DNA from: Phycisphaerales bacterium
Lineage (GTDB): Bacteria > Planctomycetota > Phycisphaerae > Phycisphaerales > UBA1924
Reading direction: 5' to 3'
Length of the DNA: 64,000 nucleotides
NCBI GenBank assembly: GCA_019750095.1
Contig: JAIEOW010000072.1
Location: forward strand, 1-64,000
In this document: positions 36,201-45,189 of the stretch, piece after piece
Position numbering within the stretch: position 1 is the first letter of the stretch
Layout of the letters: the number at the start of each line of letters is the position of its first letter
Translations under genes and position numbers: made by a program
The notes under the pieces: model-generated
What the model was told of the DNA's origin: nothing
Seen by the model: the letters and a program-made list of their open reading frames with translations, nothing else
The model's database searches: none

Positions 36201-39200
36201 CGCCGTGACCACAATCGTCGCGGTGCTCGCCGCACCAAGCCCGGCATCGACACCACTGGTCGAAGCTCGCACTGTCAGTGACACCGAACCGAAGAAGTCC
36301 GGCGGCGGTGCATAGCGCAACCCTGTCGCTGCCTGGGCCGCTGTGAGGAACTGGCCAACCGCCACCGGCGCTCCACCCGCCAGCGTCAATCCACCCGGCA
36401 CACTGATCGACTCGATCTTGAAGTGCGTCACTTCCGATCCGTCAACCGAGTTGCGCGCGATCGCCAGCCCACTGGTCGTCGGCACATCCTCGCGTGTCAT
36501 CGCATTCGTCACCTGCGGCGCATCAGCCACAGCGGTCACGATGATTCTTGCGGTCGCCGTGCCCCCGCCGATGCCCGCATCGCTCGCGCTGGTCGACGCC
36601 TGCACATCAAACGACCCGGTCGCCGTCGAGTTGGCGTCGGGGGTGAATCGCAGCCCCGCAGTGCCCTGCGCAACGGTGATGAAGCTCCCGTTTGCGATCG
36701 GCGTCAGGCCGTCATTCTGAAACAGCGTGCCGCTCGTGATCGCGGTGATCTTAAAGTGCGTGACCTCCGCCCCATCTGCGATATTTCGCGAGATGTCAAG
36801 ACCGCTGGACGTCTGCTCGTCTTCACGCGTGATCGCGTCCGTCACGCTTGGCGTGTCGGCGACCGGCGTCACACTTACCGTCGCCGTCGACGGACTCGAA
36901 TCCAACTCCCCGTCATTGGCGACATATCCGAACGCGGCGTAGTTCGAGCCAAACTCATTGGCCGCCGGGCGGAAGAGCACGCGTCCCTGCGAATCGCTCA
37001 CCACCGTGTTCGCCGACACGATTGGCGTCTGCGATGCAAACTGCAGCAACTGCCCACGCGCCGGAAGCGACGTGATGCGGAATCCGATGACGTTGCCCGC
37101 ATCCGGATCCGACGCCGACAGTTGCACCGTGATCAGCGTGTCCTCTGGACCGCTCGCCGTCACATTCGTTGATGTCGGTTCGGTGTTCACCGCTCGTGCA
37201 AGCGCAAACTCGCTCGTGCCCAGCGGCGTTCCGGGAGGCGTGGCAAAGCCCGACTCAGATCCGGGCGACAGCTTCGTCGCCGTCGCCGTGATGAACCGTT
37301 CGCCACCCGGCAAGGTCACACCAAGCGTGAATGGCCCAGTGCGCCCCGTCGCATCCGTCGCAACGTTCAGCGTCCCGAGGAACCGGAGACCCTCGCCAAA
37401 CCCGGTCGGATCGGCGGTCGGCGATGAGAACACCTCGATGCGATACGTCTGATTCGACTCGCTCTCAAGCGTCATCGAGACCACCCCGCTCGTCGACACA
37501 CCGGTGATCACCGGGTAGTTCTGCAAAGAGTTCGGCCCAACCCGCGTGCTGCCCGCAGGACCATTGGGAGTCACACCGTCATCCGAGAGGTCGATCCCAA
37601 GCTGGGCCGAATCGAAGATCGAGTTCCGCAGGATTGAGTTCGCAAGCGATGCGTTCTCCGTCACACGCACGCCATCGCCACCGTTCGAACGGATCGAGTT
37701 GCCCTGCCCACTCTGCGTTCCGCCGATCTGATTGAACGAGGCCCCACTGCTGATCGACACACCTGCCGCGGCGTTCGACATCATCGTCGTGCCATCCGCG
37801 GCCAGACCGATCAGGTTGCTGCGGACGATGTTGCCAGTGGCATCCACTCCAGAGATCTCGACGCCGAATCCACCCGTTGGCGAGGTCTGGCCCGAGATGA
37901 CGTTGCCGCCAGTCCCCGAGGAACCGATGGTGTTGCTCGGCGCACCGCTGATCTGCACGCCCGCCAGGGCGTTGCCCACCGCGACCTGGCCGCTCACATC
38001 AGTGCCGATGAAGTTGCCAAGCACGCGATTCAACTGGCTCGCTGCGTCTCGAATCAGCACGCCCCGCGCACCGTTGCCACTGATCACATTGCGACGCCGC
38101 GGCTCAAGGATCTGGTCGTTATCACCAAACGTACCGATGCGATTGCCGCTGGAGCCGCTGCGGATCACCAGCCCGCTCATCCCGTTCCCGATCCCGGTCG
38201 TGCCGCCCGCCGAGAGACCGATCAGGTTGCCCTGAAGAAGGTTGCCCGTGGCACCCACGCCAGAGATCAGCACGCCATGCTGCAAGTTGCCGGAGATCAC
38301 GTTTCCAGCGCCCACGAACGTTCCGCCGACCAGCGTCTGGTTCACATTGTCCAGCAGCACACCGATCAGGTTGGGCAACGCGGCTGTGCCGCTGGCGTTC
38401 ACGCCGACATAGTTGCCCGCGATCGAGTTGTTCCCGCCCTGGCTCGTGAACGAGATCCCGACGTTTCCGTTGCCCGAGATCACGTTCCGCTCGGCAAGCG
38501 GATTCGCGCTGAACGAGCTCGACCCTACTCGATTCGAAACCCCGTTCTCAATCCACACACCGTTGAAGTTCGGAATCGCTCCGGTTCCCGCGGCATTGGT
38601 GCCGACATGGTTTCCGGCGATCACGTTCGAGTTGGACTGAACGAAAATGCCGGTCCGCAGATTCAGCGCATTGGTCCCGCCGATCACGTTGCGTTCTGCG
38701 GCATCCGACACGCCGTCACCGTTGGTTCCGATCAGGTTCACGTTCGCCGCCGGCGCGATCCAGATGCCAATCTGCCCGTTGCCGCGGCTGGTCGTTCCAT
38801 CCAGGCCGAGGCCCACATAGTTGCCATACACCCAGTTTCGCAGTGCGGCTCGTCCAGCCAGCCTGATTCCCACCCCGTTTGCCGAACCGGCAAACCCGTT
38901 CACCGCGAGCCCGCGGATGATGCAGTCCGACCACTGGATATCCAGACCAAACGTGTTCGGCGCTGACGAACCTTCGATCTCAACCAGCGGCGGCCCTTGG
39001 TAGCTGTTGCCGCCCTGGCTCCATCCATCGATGAAAATGGTCCGTCCGATCATCGGAAGCGCACCGCTCGGCGAGATCGTCCGCGCTTGCCCAAGTGTGC
39101 CGATGGCGAACTTCACGAACCCGCCGCCCGCCGCGTTGTTGTCCTCGATCGCCTTGCGCAGCGAGCCCGCGCCCGCGTCGCTGGTGTTCGTCACCAGGTA

Positions 39201-40514
39201 CCGCTGCGTCTCAAAGGCTCCGATGTCCGGAAGCGCAACGCCGTTGTTGTCCGCGTCCGACGGCCGATTCTGCCGACGCTGATCCTGCGAGGGCGCATCC
39301 GCCGGCGACGCCGCATCGATCGCTGGCGAGTCCGGCTGCAACGCGAACGTCTGCGTCGGCCCACCATTGTCGTTCAGCGGCACCAGACGCGGATTCGTCA
39401 CGCCGACGATGTTCCCGTTCGAGCCGCTGGCGAACGGTCCGCCGATGCCGACAAGGTTGTTGTTGCCCGTCGCCGTCTGCGATGCGGCAAGGTCGCGGAA
39501 CTGTCCCGCGGCAATGTTGCCCGACAGAATCGTGTTGCGAATCGTCAGGCCGCTGCTCGAGAGATCCAGTATCGCACCGCCCGCCGCCGAGGCAAACGTG
39601 TTGTTCGCGGTGATCGTCGCTCCGTTGATCGTCAGAGTCGCATTGGCAAACGCCAACGCCGAGCCCATGCCCGACGTGTTGCCGCTGATCGTCGAGTTCA
39701 CGATCGAGATCGTCCCGCCGCCCGCATCTATGAACGCACCGCCACCCTGACCATCGGTCGAGATCGCGTTATCGCTCAGCGTCGAACGGACGATCGACAC
39801 CGCGTGCGGCCCCGCGCCCGCGATGTACACCCCGCCGCCAAGGTTCCCAGGATTCAGCCCCGAGAGCGTATTTCGGCTGATGAACGCACCATCTAGGGTC
39901 ACGGTCGCCCGACCGCTGGCCCGCTGCACAAACAACCCGCCGCCCATGCTCGCCGCACTGTTTGAAAACAGCTGCGAGTCCGTGATGCTCACCGAGCAAT
40001 CACCAGCGCCGACCACGGCGATCGCGCCGCCCGTCCCTGTCGAACGGTTCTCATAGATCAAGCAGTCGCGCACCGTCAAAGTGCCACCGGTCGCGCTGAT
40101 CGCCGCCCCCGAGGCGTTCACGCCGCTGGTGATCGCCAGCCCGCGAATCTGCACGTTGATCGCGCCGCTCGCCGCAAGGATTCCGAAGTCGCCCGGCATC
40201 CCGATCGGGCTGCGCTGGGTAATGATCACATTCGACCCAGGTCCGATGATCTCAACATCCTGAACGATCACCGGCAGCGGCGTATCCAGATTCAGAAACA
40301 CCGGCGGCGTGGGAACAGCACCAAGAGCAAAGACGATCCGATCCGGCCCTGCGGCCGCATTGGCGTCCTCAATCGCCTTGCGCAGCGAGCCAAGTCCATT
40401 GTCCGCGATCGTGGTGACCATGAAGTCGGCAGCGCGGACCACGGAAGCCAACGCCCCCATGCCGACCGCGGCGGCCAACACCGCCAGATGCCGCTTCTTT
40501 GCACACAACGACAT
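33240..40514 (-). CDS. Giant secreted beta-helix/cadherin-like protein with GC-type dockerin
   Basis: 2,424 residues from ATG 40514 (GGAG eight bases upstream). Signal peptide ends near residue 27 (SVVRA). Two CSLREA-like motifs (LGSLRKAIEDANAA near 40, AGSLRKAIEDNNAA near 470) each precede a right-handed beta-helix rich in GNVISGN and NLIGL repeats. Cadherin-like modules follow: two units of about 95 residues, then four of exactly 111 residues (333 bp) starting at 36200, 35867, 35534 and 35201; the fourth has diverged. Next are calcium-type loops DCNNNGIPDSCE and DCNDDGIADDC. The protein ends in a dockerin-like CYTDINGDGGTNAADIFDFL and terminal GCP. It is probably exported and surface-held; ligand unknown. 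Confidence 0.9.
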   Translation of the reverse strand: MSLCAKKRHLAVLAAAVGMGALASVVRAADFMVTTIADNGLGSLRKAIEDANAAAGPDRIVFALGAVPTPPVFLNLDTPLPVIVQDVEIIGPGSNVIITQRSPIGMPGDFGILAASGAINVQIRGLAITSGVNASGAAISATGGTLTVRDCLIYENRSTGTGGAIAVVGAGDCSVSITDSQLFSNSAASMGGGLFVQRASGRATVTLDGAFISRNTLSGLNPGNLGGGVYIAGAGPHAVSIVRSTLSDNAISTDGQGGGAFIDAGGGTISIVNSTISGNTSGMGSALAFANATLTINGATITANNTFASAAGGAILDLSSSGLTIRNTILSGNIAAGQFRDLAASQTATGNNNLVGIGGPFASGSNGNIVGVTNPRLVPLNDNGGPTQTFALQPDSPAIDAASPADAPSQDQRRQNRPSDADNNGVALPDIGAFETQRYLVTNTSDAGAGSLRKAIEDNNAAGGGFVKFAIGTLGQARTISPSGALPMIGRTIFIDGWSQGGNSYQGPPLVEIEGSSAPNTFGLDIQWSDCIIRGLAVNGFAGSANGVGIRLAGRAALRNWVYGNYVGLGLDGTTSRGNGQIGIWIAPAANVNLIGTNGDGVSDAAERNVIGGTNALNLRTGIFVQSNSNVIAGNHVGTNAAGTGAIPNFNGVWIENGVSNRVGSSSFSANPLAERNVISGNGNVGISFTSQGGNNSIAGNYVGVNASGTAALPNLIGVLLDNVNQTLVGGTFVGAGNVISGNLQHGVLISGVGATGNLLQGNLIGLSAGGTTGIGNGMSGLVIRSGSSGNRIGTFGDNDQILEPRRRNVISGNGARGVLIRDAASQLNRVLGNFIGTDVSGQVAVGNALAGVQISGAPSNTIGSSGTGGNVISGQTSPTGGFGVEISGVDATGNIVRSNLIGLAADGTTMMSNAAAGVSISSGASFNQIGGTQSGQGNSIRSNGGDGVRVTENASLANSILRNSIFDSAQLGIDLSDDGVTPNGPAGSTRVGPNSLQNYPVITGVSTSGVVSMTLESESNQTYRIEVFSSPTADPTGFGEGLRFLGTLNVATDATGRTGPFTLGVTLPGGERFITATATKLSPGSESGFATPPGTPLGTSEFALARAVNTEPTSTNVTASGPEDTLITVQLSASDPDAGNVIGFRITSLPARGQLLQFASQTPIVSANTVVSDSQGRVLFRPAANEFGSNYAAFGYVANDGELDSSPSTATVSVTPVADTPSVTDAITREDEQTSSGLDISRNIADGAEVTHFKITAITSGTLFQNDGLTPIANGSFITVAQGTAGLRFTPDANSTATGSFDVQASTSASDAGIGGGTATARIIVTAVADAPQVTNAMTREDVPTTSGLAIARNSVDGSEVTHFKIESISVPGGLTLAGGAPVAVGQFLTAAQAATGLRYAPPPDFFGSVSLTVRASTSGVDAGLGAASTATIVVTAVNDAPSFAASNPGRVLEDAGSQVVANWAVFSPGPMNESDQTVLEYQVSNITNPSLFSAMPTVDAGGTLRFTAAADAFGTAQFTVVVRDSGGIVDGGIDTSASQAFTITIAAVNDRPSIAASDPPGVSEDAGPQVVSGWSVFTAGPVNESDQTVLGYSVTNVTNASLFASAPTVDVAGVLRYTAAADAFGTAQFTVTVQDSGGTADGGLDTSLARTFTITVGAINDRPSFMAGNPSAVREDSGSAVVANWATFIAGPANESDQTVLGYTVSAVTNSALFSSGPTVDGSGTLRFTPAPDAFGSSQFTVTVRDSGGTSGGGVDTSLPQTFTITVLPVNDAPSFSLVDPPAVLEGQGTLIVPSTAVNFVPGPANESGQRVSDYIVDLVSNPGLFETPPSISATGTLTYTIAPDAVGLSTARVRVRDDGGVANDGANVSEARTITIIVRPKAVCRNLFIDARRTCVPLTARADQLNATPIDPTPGGAATVEFSRPLAQPFAFGNTSVVVTVRYADGLMTSCNSIVTVLASDCNNNGIPDSCESTSGTLPDCNDDGIADDCQCLWDNGSIAASDAATANGQLSHLGGAAIMSVQTADDFYLAPNQVHRLFSFTGQMFTNSLLRKARLEFYEDCNGRPDGSPIRTYLNTSVESVAPGPTGFSLVTYKFDFCSDALYLDGGKVYWVVLYGLPDNTGKDVSYWVTTTAASNPGGVMGSAPLKRFGTPTAQYLQFAYGPWENAAECCAGCVNLSWKISGESCKVLHDNGLPARSEGAGGGTPSGADRANPTPPRAADDFVTMPCSASEVCYVDGYVWTNCNPSQGFIELYSSDACGRPQLTPLHTASVSKWFPLNQQISVDGQTLTGFRLAFHNPRWLLEPGRNYWISIGVRSGGSVTGRTLFATSASPCDPDPTCVRTRQWSSGRLLDFFTVPLDWVDVGREHAFRVVVREAIGGGAPPAQPGSPPPCYTDINGDGGTNAADIFDFLNAWFTGCP
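34869..36200 (-). repeat. 333-bp tandem coding repeats
   Basis: Four tandem modules inside the giant gene with exact period 333 bp, judged from the shared VND/IND-x-PS start at 36200, 35867, 35534 and 35201. The first three are closely similar (EDAG, NESDQTVL, DAFGTAQFTV, RDSGG); the fourth keeps only the framework. Each unit is one cadherin-like domain of 111 residues. Confidence 0.8.
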
Positions 40515-40812
40515 GACACGCGCTCCAATCTCGCACAAGACCGTCCTGGCCCCGCACTGATCCATCACCCACGCGCACACCGGTTGGGAACACGCACCCC
40601 AGCCGTGCCGTAAGTCCTTCTACAACAAGCTATTAGACCACCTCGACTCCCCAACGCAAGACCGGTGGCACAGTTTGTTCCCCATCCGGCATCAAGTTGT
40701 GCGTTATGGGGTGCGCATGTGACGATTGCCCCCCCGAACACGCGGGAAGGTTCGCACCGTTATTGGACGCGTGAGATACGAGTGCGCTCAGTTGGGACCG
40801 AGCACGATGCTC
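40515..40812. other. Gene-free gap upstream of the giant gene
   Basis: 298 bp between the giant gene and a small membrane protein gene. Presumably holds the giant gene's promoter. I see no clear promoter hexamers, terminator or repeat, apart from a run of seven C near 40731. Confidence 0.4.
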
Positions 40813-40917
40813 TCAGCCCAGCAGCCACCAGGCGACGAAGCCGAGCACGAGGATCACCACGATGATCGCAAAGATCCCCGCGAGCGCACTGGCCAGGTTG
40901 TTCTTGTTCTTGATCAT
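40813..40917 (-). CDS. 34-residue small membrane protein
   Basis: A 34-codon frame from ATG 40917: five polar and basic residues (IKNKN), then a single long hydrophobic helix from LASALAGIFAIIVVILVLG to WWLLG. A strong ribosome binding site GAGGAG (40923-40928) sits five bases before the ATG, which is why I call it. It lies 54 bp downstream of thiG on the same strand. No family is recognised; such single-pass proteins often regulate larger membrane complexes. Confidence 0.65.
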   Translation of the reverse strand: MIKNKNNLASALAGIFAIIVVILVLGFVAWWLLG

Positions 40918-40922
40918 GTCGT

Positions 40923-40928
40923 CTCCTC
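40923..40928 (-). promoter_or_regulatory. Ribosome binding site of the 34-residue protein
   Basis: GAGGAG on the minus strand, five bases from the ATG at 40917. One of the best Shine-Dalgarno matches in the window and the main reason to accept this very short gene. Confidence 0.65.
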
Positions 40929-40971
40929 AGTCCGAGTTGCTCGACGAGTGTTGACGTCGGCCCACAAGGTC

Positions 40972-41844
40972 TTACTCACCAGGTATGTACGAGATCGTCC
41001 CCTCCCAGGGAGAACTCGCCGACGCATACAACCGGCGCGGAATCCGACCGGCCAGATAACTCTGACGGCCAGCGAGCGTCGCGTGCCGCATCGCATGCGC
41101 CATCAGCACGGGATCCTTCGCGTGCGCGATCGCGGTGTTCAGCAGCACCGCATCAGCACCAAGTTCCATCGCGATCGACACATCCGACGCCGAGCCCACG
41201 CCCGCATCCACGATCACAGGAAACGCCGCATCTCCCTGCTTCAGCAGTTCCAGACACAGCACGATGTTGTTCGGATTGAGCACACCCTGTCCCGAACCGA
41301 TCGGCGAACCTGCGGGCATCACGCACGCCGCCCCGGCCTCTTTGATCCGCAACGCCGCGATCGGATCATCGCTGGTGTACGCCAGCACCTGAAACCCGTC
41401 CTTGGCAAGCTGCCGCGTCGCCTCGATGGTGCCCGCCGGGTCCGGAAGCAGCGTCTTCTTGTCGCCCAACACTTCGAGCTTCACCCAGCTCGCGCCCGGA
41501 TTTCCAAGTTGCTCCAGCAGTTCGCGCCCGAGCCGCGCCACCCTCACCGCGTCTTCCACCGAAAAGCACCCCGCCGTATTCGGCAAGATCGTGTACCGCG
41601 AAAGATCCAGATACTGCAAGAGCGACTCGCCCCGTTCGTTATACAGCCGCTCACGCCGAACCGCCACAGTCACTACCTGCACGCCCGACGCATCCAATGC
41701 ATCGCGCATGACCTGGTACGAGCCATACTTCCCCGTTCCGGCGATCAGTCGGCTGCCAAACGTCCTCCTCGCCACCAACAGCGGCACATCCGCCGGGTCC
41801 GAGATCACTCGCGTGCCACTGCCGTTCATGCTCGTCGCGCCCAT
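40972..41844 (-). CDS. thiG: Thiazole synthase
   Basis: Builds the thiazole phosphate of thiamine from DXP, dehydroglycine and ThiS thiocarboxylate. 290 residues; the Schiff-base lysine is K122 in SWVKLEV, and the phosphate-binding loops [10 protein letters not shown] and [11 protein letters not shown] are present. The N-terminal 20 residues are extra. It follows thiS by 3 bp and forms the ThiS-ThiG complex. No thiH/thiO, thiC or thiE is in view. Confidence 0.96.
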   Translation of the reverse strand: MGATSMNGSGTRVISDPADVPLLVARRTFGSRLIAGTGKYGSYQVMRDALDASGVQVVTVAVRRERLYNERGESLLQYLDLSRYTILPNTAGCFSVEDAVRVARLGRELLEQLGNPGASWVKLEVLGDKKTLLPDPAGTIEATRQLAKDGFQVLAYTSDDPIAALRIKEAGAACVMPAGSPIGSGQGVLNPNNIVLCLELLKQGDAAFPVIVDAGVGSASDVSIAMELGADAVLLNTAIAHAKDPVLMAHAMRHATLAGRQSYLAGRIPRRLYASASSPWEGTISYIPGE

Positions 41845-41847
41845 CGC

Positions 41848-42048
41848 TCAGCCCCCTCCTACCAGCGTCACCACCTCGACCCGATCCCCTTCTGACAGCA
41901 CGCGATCCGCATGCTGCTTCTTCGGCACCAGCTCGCGGTTCAACTCCACCGCGCACGCCGAGCGATCAAGCCCAAGCTCCTTTACAAGGTCGGCGACGCT
42001 CGCCCCGCCCTGAACCTTCCGCGACTCTCCATTGACCACGATTTGCAT
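41848..42048 (-). CDS. thiS: Sulfur carrier protein ThiS
   Basis: 66 residues from ATG 42048, a ubiquitin-like sulfur carrier ending in the required GG (VTLVGGG). The ADRVLSEGDRVEVV strand is family standard. A start at 42075 would add unrelated residues. It is the first gene of the thiS-thiG pair and is divergent from the unknown gene at 42116; I see no TPP riboswitch in the short gap. Confidence 0.93.
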   Translation of the reverse strand: MQIVVNGESRKVQGGASVADLVKELGLDRSACAVELNRELVPKKQHADRVLSEGDRVEVVTLVGGG

Positions 42049-42115
42049 GCATGAACTATAGGGGTCTTCGAACACCGTGGGCCCCGAATCGCATCAGCGA
42101 TTGTCTCCGTATAGC

Positions 42116-43366
42116 ATGCAACAGGTGCCCTTCTTGCGATCCATCCTCGCGTCGCATTCCCGCCCGTGGCTCGCGTTTGCCATCGGGATTCTCGGCGCGC
42201 TCGCGGTCGTGCTGGCCTCCTCCAGTTGTTCACGCCGCGAACGCGGCTACAGCCAGGACACGCCCGACGACGTCGTCAAGTCCGCGATCGCGATGGTCAA
42301 GGCCGGCGACACCGCCAAGCTCAGCAACCTCATCTACGCCGACTCTCTGGAGATGCGTGCCGTACTCCGCGAGTTGGGCAAGCTCCTCCAGAGCATGCAG
42401 AAGCTCTCGGTGGCCTCCGCCCAGCGCTTCCCCGAAGACTTTGCCAAACTTCAGGAACAGGCCGCCGCCGCCGCCAGCGATCCAAAGAACAAGTCGCTCA
42501 TCACCCAGCTCATGGTCGGCCTCGACACCGGCAGCGGCGGCACACCCAAGCAGCCCAACGCCGACGACATCCGAAGCGCCTTCTCCGCCGTCCTGGCCGA
42601 TCCCTATGGCTGGCTCGAGCGCAACAGCGCACGACTCTCCACCGTCATGACCACGGACGACACCGCCGCGGTGCTCTTCGACGGCGAGCCCGCGATCCCC
42701 GTCGTCGGTCTTCCTTTGAAGAAGGAAGACGGCAAGTGGTACGTCTTCATCCCCACCAAGACCCCCCCGCTGTCGCGCGTCATGCCCCGCACGCGGGCCA
42801 TGTGGTCCATCCTCGGCTCGGTCGTCCGCGTCACCGACAACGCTGTCAAGGACCTCACCGTCGACGTCGAAGCGGGCCGAGTCGCAGGGCTCACCAACCT
42901 CACCGACAAGTTCCAGGAAAAAGTCCTCTTCACCGTGGCCATCGCCTTCGGCGCGTATGCCCGCGAACTCGACGTCCACGGCCGGATCGACCGCCGCACG
43001 TCCCAACTCCGCACACGCCAACGCGAGTGGGCCGAAGCTCGCAAGAAAGCCGCCCCAGCCGGCGATCCCGGCGTCTCCAGCAAGCTCACCCGCGCCGTGC
43101 AAGCTGTCGCCGCCACCGAGATCGAACAACTCACCCGAAAAAACAAACCCCTCGGCGTCGACAAGATGTCCGATCGCGAACTGGAAGACCTGATGTCCAC
43201 GTGGCTCAAGTCGGCCGGCCTCCCCATCGCCTTCGACCGCGACCAGTTGAACGGCCCAGAACTCGACGCCCGCATCACCGCCTGGGAAGAAGCCCGCGCC
43301 GCCGAGGCCAAGAAAAAGGCCGAAGCCGATGCCGCCAAACGCGGCACGCGCCGTGCGAACCCTTAA
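42116..43366 (+). CDS. Membrane-anchored protein of unknown function
   Basis: 416 residues from ATG 42116. One N-terminal membrane helix (about residues 17-36, ending SSSCS, so lipidation is conceivable) and a soluble part: a helical segment starting DTPDDVVKSAIAMVKAGDTAKLSNLIY, a mixed middle domain, and a Lys/Ala/Glu-rich helical tail. The DVVKSAIAMVKAGD motif resembles domains that occur in stress-related DUF4878-like proteins, but I cannot place it. Divergent from thiS and convergent with the M14 pair. Confidence 0.65.
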   Translation: MQQVPFLRSILASHSRPWLAFAIGILGALAVVLASSSCSRRERGYSQDTPDDVVKSAIAMVKAGDTAKLSNLIYADSLEMRAVLRELGKLLQSMQKLSVASAQRFPEDFAKLQEQAAAAASDPKNKSLITQLMVGLDTGSGGTPKQPNADDIRSAFSAVLADPYGWLERNSARLSTVMTTDDTAAVLFDGEPAIPVVGLPLKKEDGKWYVFIPTKTPPLSRVMPRTRAMWSILGSVVRVTDNAVKDLTVDVEAGRVAGLTNLTDKFQEKVLFTVAIAFGAYARELDVHGRIDRRTSQLRTRQREWAEARKKAAPAGDPGVSSKLTRAVQAVAATEIEQLTRKNKPLGVDKMSDRELEDLMSTWLKSAGLPIAFDRDQLNGPELDARITAWEEARAAEAKKKAEADAAKRGTRRANP

Positions 43367-43378
43367 GCCTTTGCCTCT

Positions 43379-43406
43379 GGTGGCGCCGGCCTCCCGCCGG
43401 TGTGCC
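43379..43406. repeat. Palindromic repeat, copy 3 (variant)
   Basis: GGTGGCGCCGGCCTCCCGCC then GGTGTGCC, a GC-richer variant of the repeat with a stem around CGCCGGC. It lies in the 56-bp gap between convergent genes, where it may terminate both. Confidence 0.6.
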
Positions 43407-43422
43407 TTGGTCGCCTTTACCT

Positions 43423-45189
43423 TTACTCCTTCGAAGCCGCCTTCAGCTCCACCACGCGCTCAATCCGCCCCGCCCGCTCCCCGGCAAATCCAACTCGAAC
43501 ACTCGCGCCCGCCGTCCCCTCAACAAACCACCGGACAATCCGCGCCCCACGCCCCGGCACCCCATCGGCGAGCTGCACCCGCCCCGGTTCTCTCGCCACC
43601 GGCTGTGCATGCAGATCGTTCCACGACCCAAGCCGAGCCGCGGCAACCACCCGCGCCCCGCTCAGCCCCTCCGCCGTCACAAGGTCCGGCCCGCCGATGC
43701 GTCCGCGCTGCTGAATCACCGATCGCGTCGGCATCAGCCGCACGTTCCGAACCTCCGCCGTGATCTCCCACAGCCCCGGCCCCCGAGCCACCACCTCCAC
43801 CCGCCCAAACTCCATCTTCGGCATCTGATCCGCGTGATACATCGTGAACGCGAAGTTCCGGTGGCATTCCTCCTCCAGCATAAACGTCGGCGTCACGCGG
43901 CTGGACCACTTGTTCAACCCGCCCACCAGCACCCTTCCAAACTGCGGATGCTCCATCTCCTTCAGCGGCGCATACAACTCGCCAAACGCCATCCGATCCC
44001 GCCACAGCCACTGCTGCTCTTCGTTCGGATCGCGCCCCTCACGCTGAAAGTACTTACTCGCCGTCCACAACTCATTGGTAAAGCTGAACGCCCCAAGCCC
44101 CTCGGCAAACCAGTTCAGCTCGCCCCCATGCACCTTGTACAGATCGCGATGCAGCACCATCGCGCGGTAATACGGCAGCATCTGCTCCCCCACGCGCTGC
44201 AACTCGTCATACACACGCACATCTTCCGGCGCGTACACACCCTCGCGATACGCAGCCCCGGGCCCACGCAGAATCATCCCGCCCGTGTTGTGATAACTCT
44301 GCGCCGCCATGATGTTCGGCCGCCCGAGCACAAACTCCGCGATCCCCCGCGTCTCCGGAGCACTCAACGGATACGGCCCAGCGCCACCCTGAATATGCGT
44401 CGGCTGCCAGTCCGTGGGCCAGTTCCGGTTCATGTCATCCGCCAGCGGACCATCCTCATTGATCTGCCCATCCCGATCGTTGTCGATCCCCTCCTGCCCG
44501 AGATTGACATACGTCTTCACCCCAGCCGCCGCGTTCTGATCATCCCGCATGCGCACGAACACCCGCTCATCTGTCTGTGAGCGCACCCATCTCCCCGCGG
44601 GGTCTTCCTTCCACATCTGCGTGATCTGTCCGTCGCCATCAAGATCATCGCTCGGATCTTCATCCGTCTGCCCGTCCAGGTCATTATCCACAGGCCGAAT
44701 GTTGTGCCGCCCCATGTGCGGATTCGTCGCCTGCGTAAACCAGAAGCTCCGCCCATCCGGATTCACCAGCGGCACGAGATAAAACGCGCACCGATCCAGC
44801 AACTCGGTGAGCTTGGCGTTGTGCCCATAGCTGCTCACCAGCTCGTGCAACGTGTACAGCACCACCTCCGTCGCCTGAATCTCGTTCCCATGAATGCTCC
44901 CATCGATGTACATCGCCGGCTTGTGCTCATGCGGCCCCGTTTTCTCCGCATTCACAATCACCAGCCAAACCTCGCGCCCCTGCAGCGACTTCCCGATAGA
45001 TCTCAGCGTCACCAGCTCCGGATACGCCCCCGCGATGTCCCGCAGCATCTTCGTCGTCTGCTCATAGTCGCAGTACCGATCGAATCGCGTCTCGACTTTC
45101 GTCGGCGTCGTCGGCTGTGCATGCACAATGCCCCCGCTCGACGCCACCATCACACCCGCCATCACGCCGATCTTCATCACATCGATCAT
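43423..45189 (-). CDS. M14-family zinc carboxypeptidase with EF-hand-like insert
   Basis: 588 residues from ATG 45189, overlapping the upstream stop (ATGA). Signal peptide to about VHA. Zinc ligands H100 and E103 in SIHGNE, substrate-binding NPDG (143-146) and MNRNWP (253-258), third ligand His in AQSYHNTGG and catalytic Glu in FTNELW are all present. Between NPDG and NRNW there is an insert of about 90 residues with Asp-rich loops (DNDLDGQTDED, DDLDGDGQIT, DNDRDGQINED) like EF-hand calcium loops. A C-terminal beta domain follows. Probably a secreted, calcium-stabilised peptidase. Confidence 0.88.
   Translation of the reverse strand: MIDVMKIGVMAGVMVASSGGIVHAQPTTPTKVETRFDRYCDYEQTTKMLRDIAGAYPELVTLRSIGKSLQGREVWLVIVNAEKTGPHEHKPAMYIDGSIHGNEIQATEVVLYTLHELVSSYGHNAKLTELLDRCAFYLVPLVNPDGRSFWFTQATNPHMGRHNIRPVDNDLDGQTDEDPSDDLDGDGQITQMWKEDPAGRWVRSQTDERVFVRMRDDQNAAAGVKTYVNLGQEGIDNDRDGQINEDGPLADDMNRNWPTDWQPTHIQGGAGPYPLSAPETRGIAEFVLGRPNIMAAQSYHNTGGMILRGPGAAYREGVYAPEDVRVYDELQRVGEQMLPYYRAMVLHRDLYKVHGGELNWFAEGLGAFSFTNELWTASKYFQREGRDPNEEQQWLWRDRMAFGELYAPLKEMEHPQFGRVLVGGLNKWSSRVTPTFMLEEECHRNFAFTMYHADQMPKMEFGRVEVVARGPGLWEITAEVRNVRLMPTRSVIQQRGRIGGPDLVTAEGLSGARVVAAARLGSWNDLHAQPVAREPGRVQLADGVPGRGARIVRWFVEGTAGASVRVGFAGERAGRIERVVELKAASKE

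Noticed and set aside
42049-42115. TPP riboswitch upstream of thiS
   Set aside because: The gap is too short and lacks the conserved CUGAGA and adjacent elements.
44684-44692. TTATCCACA-like DnaA box
   Set aside because: A single match inside a coding sequence without a cluster or AT-rich unwinding region.
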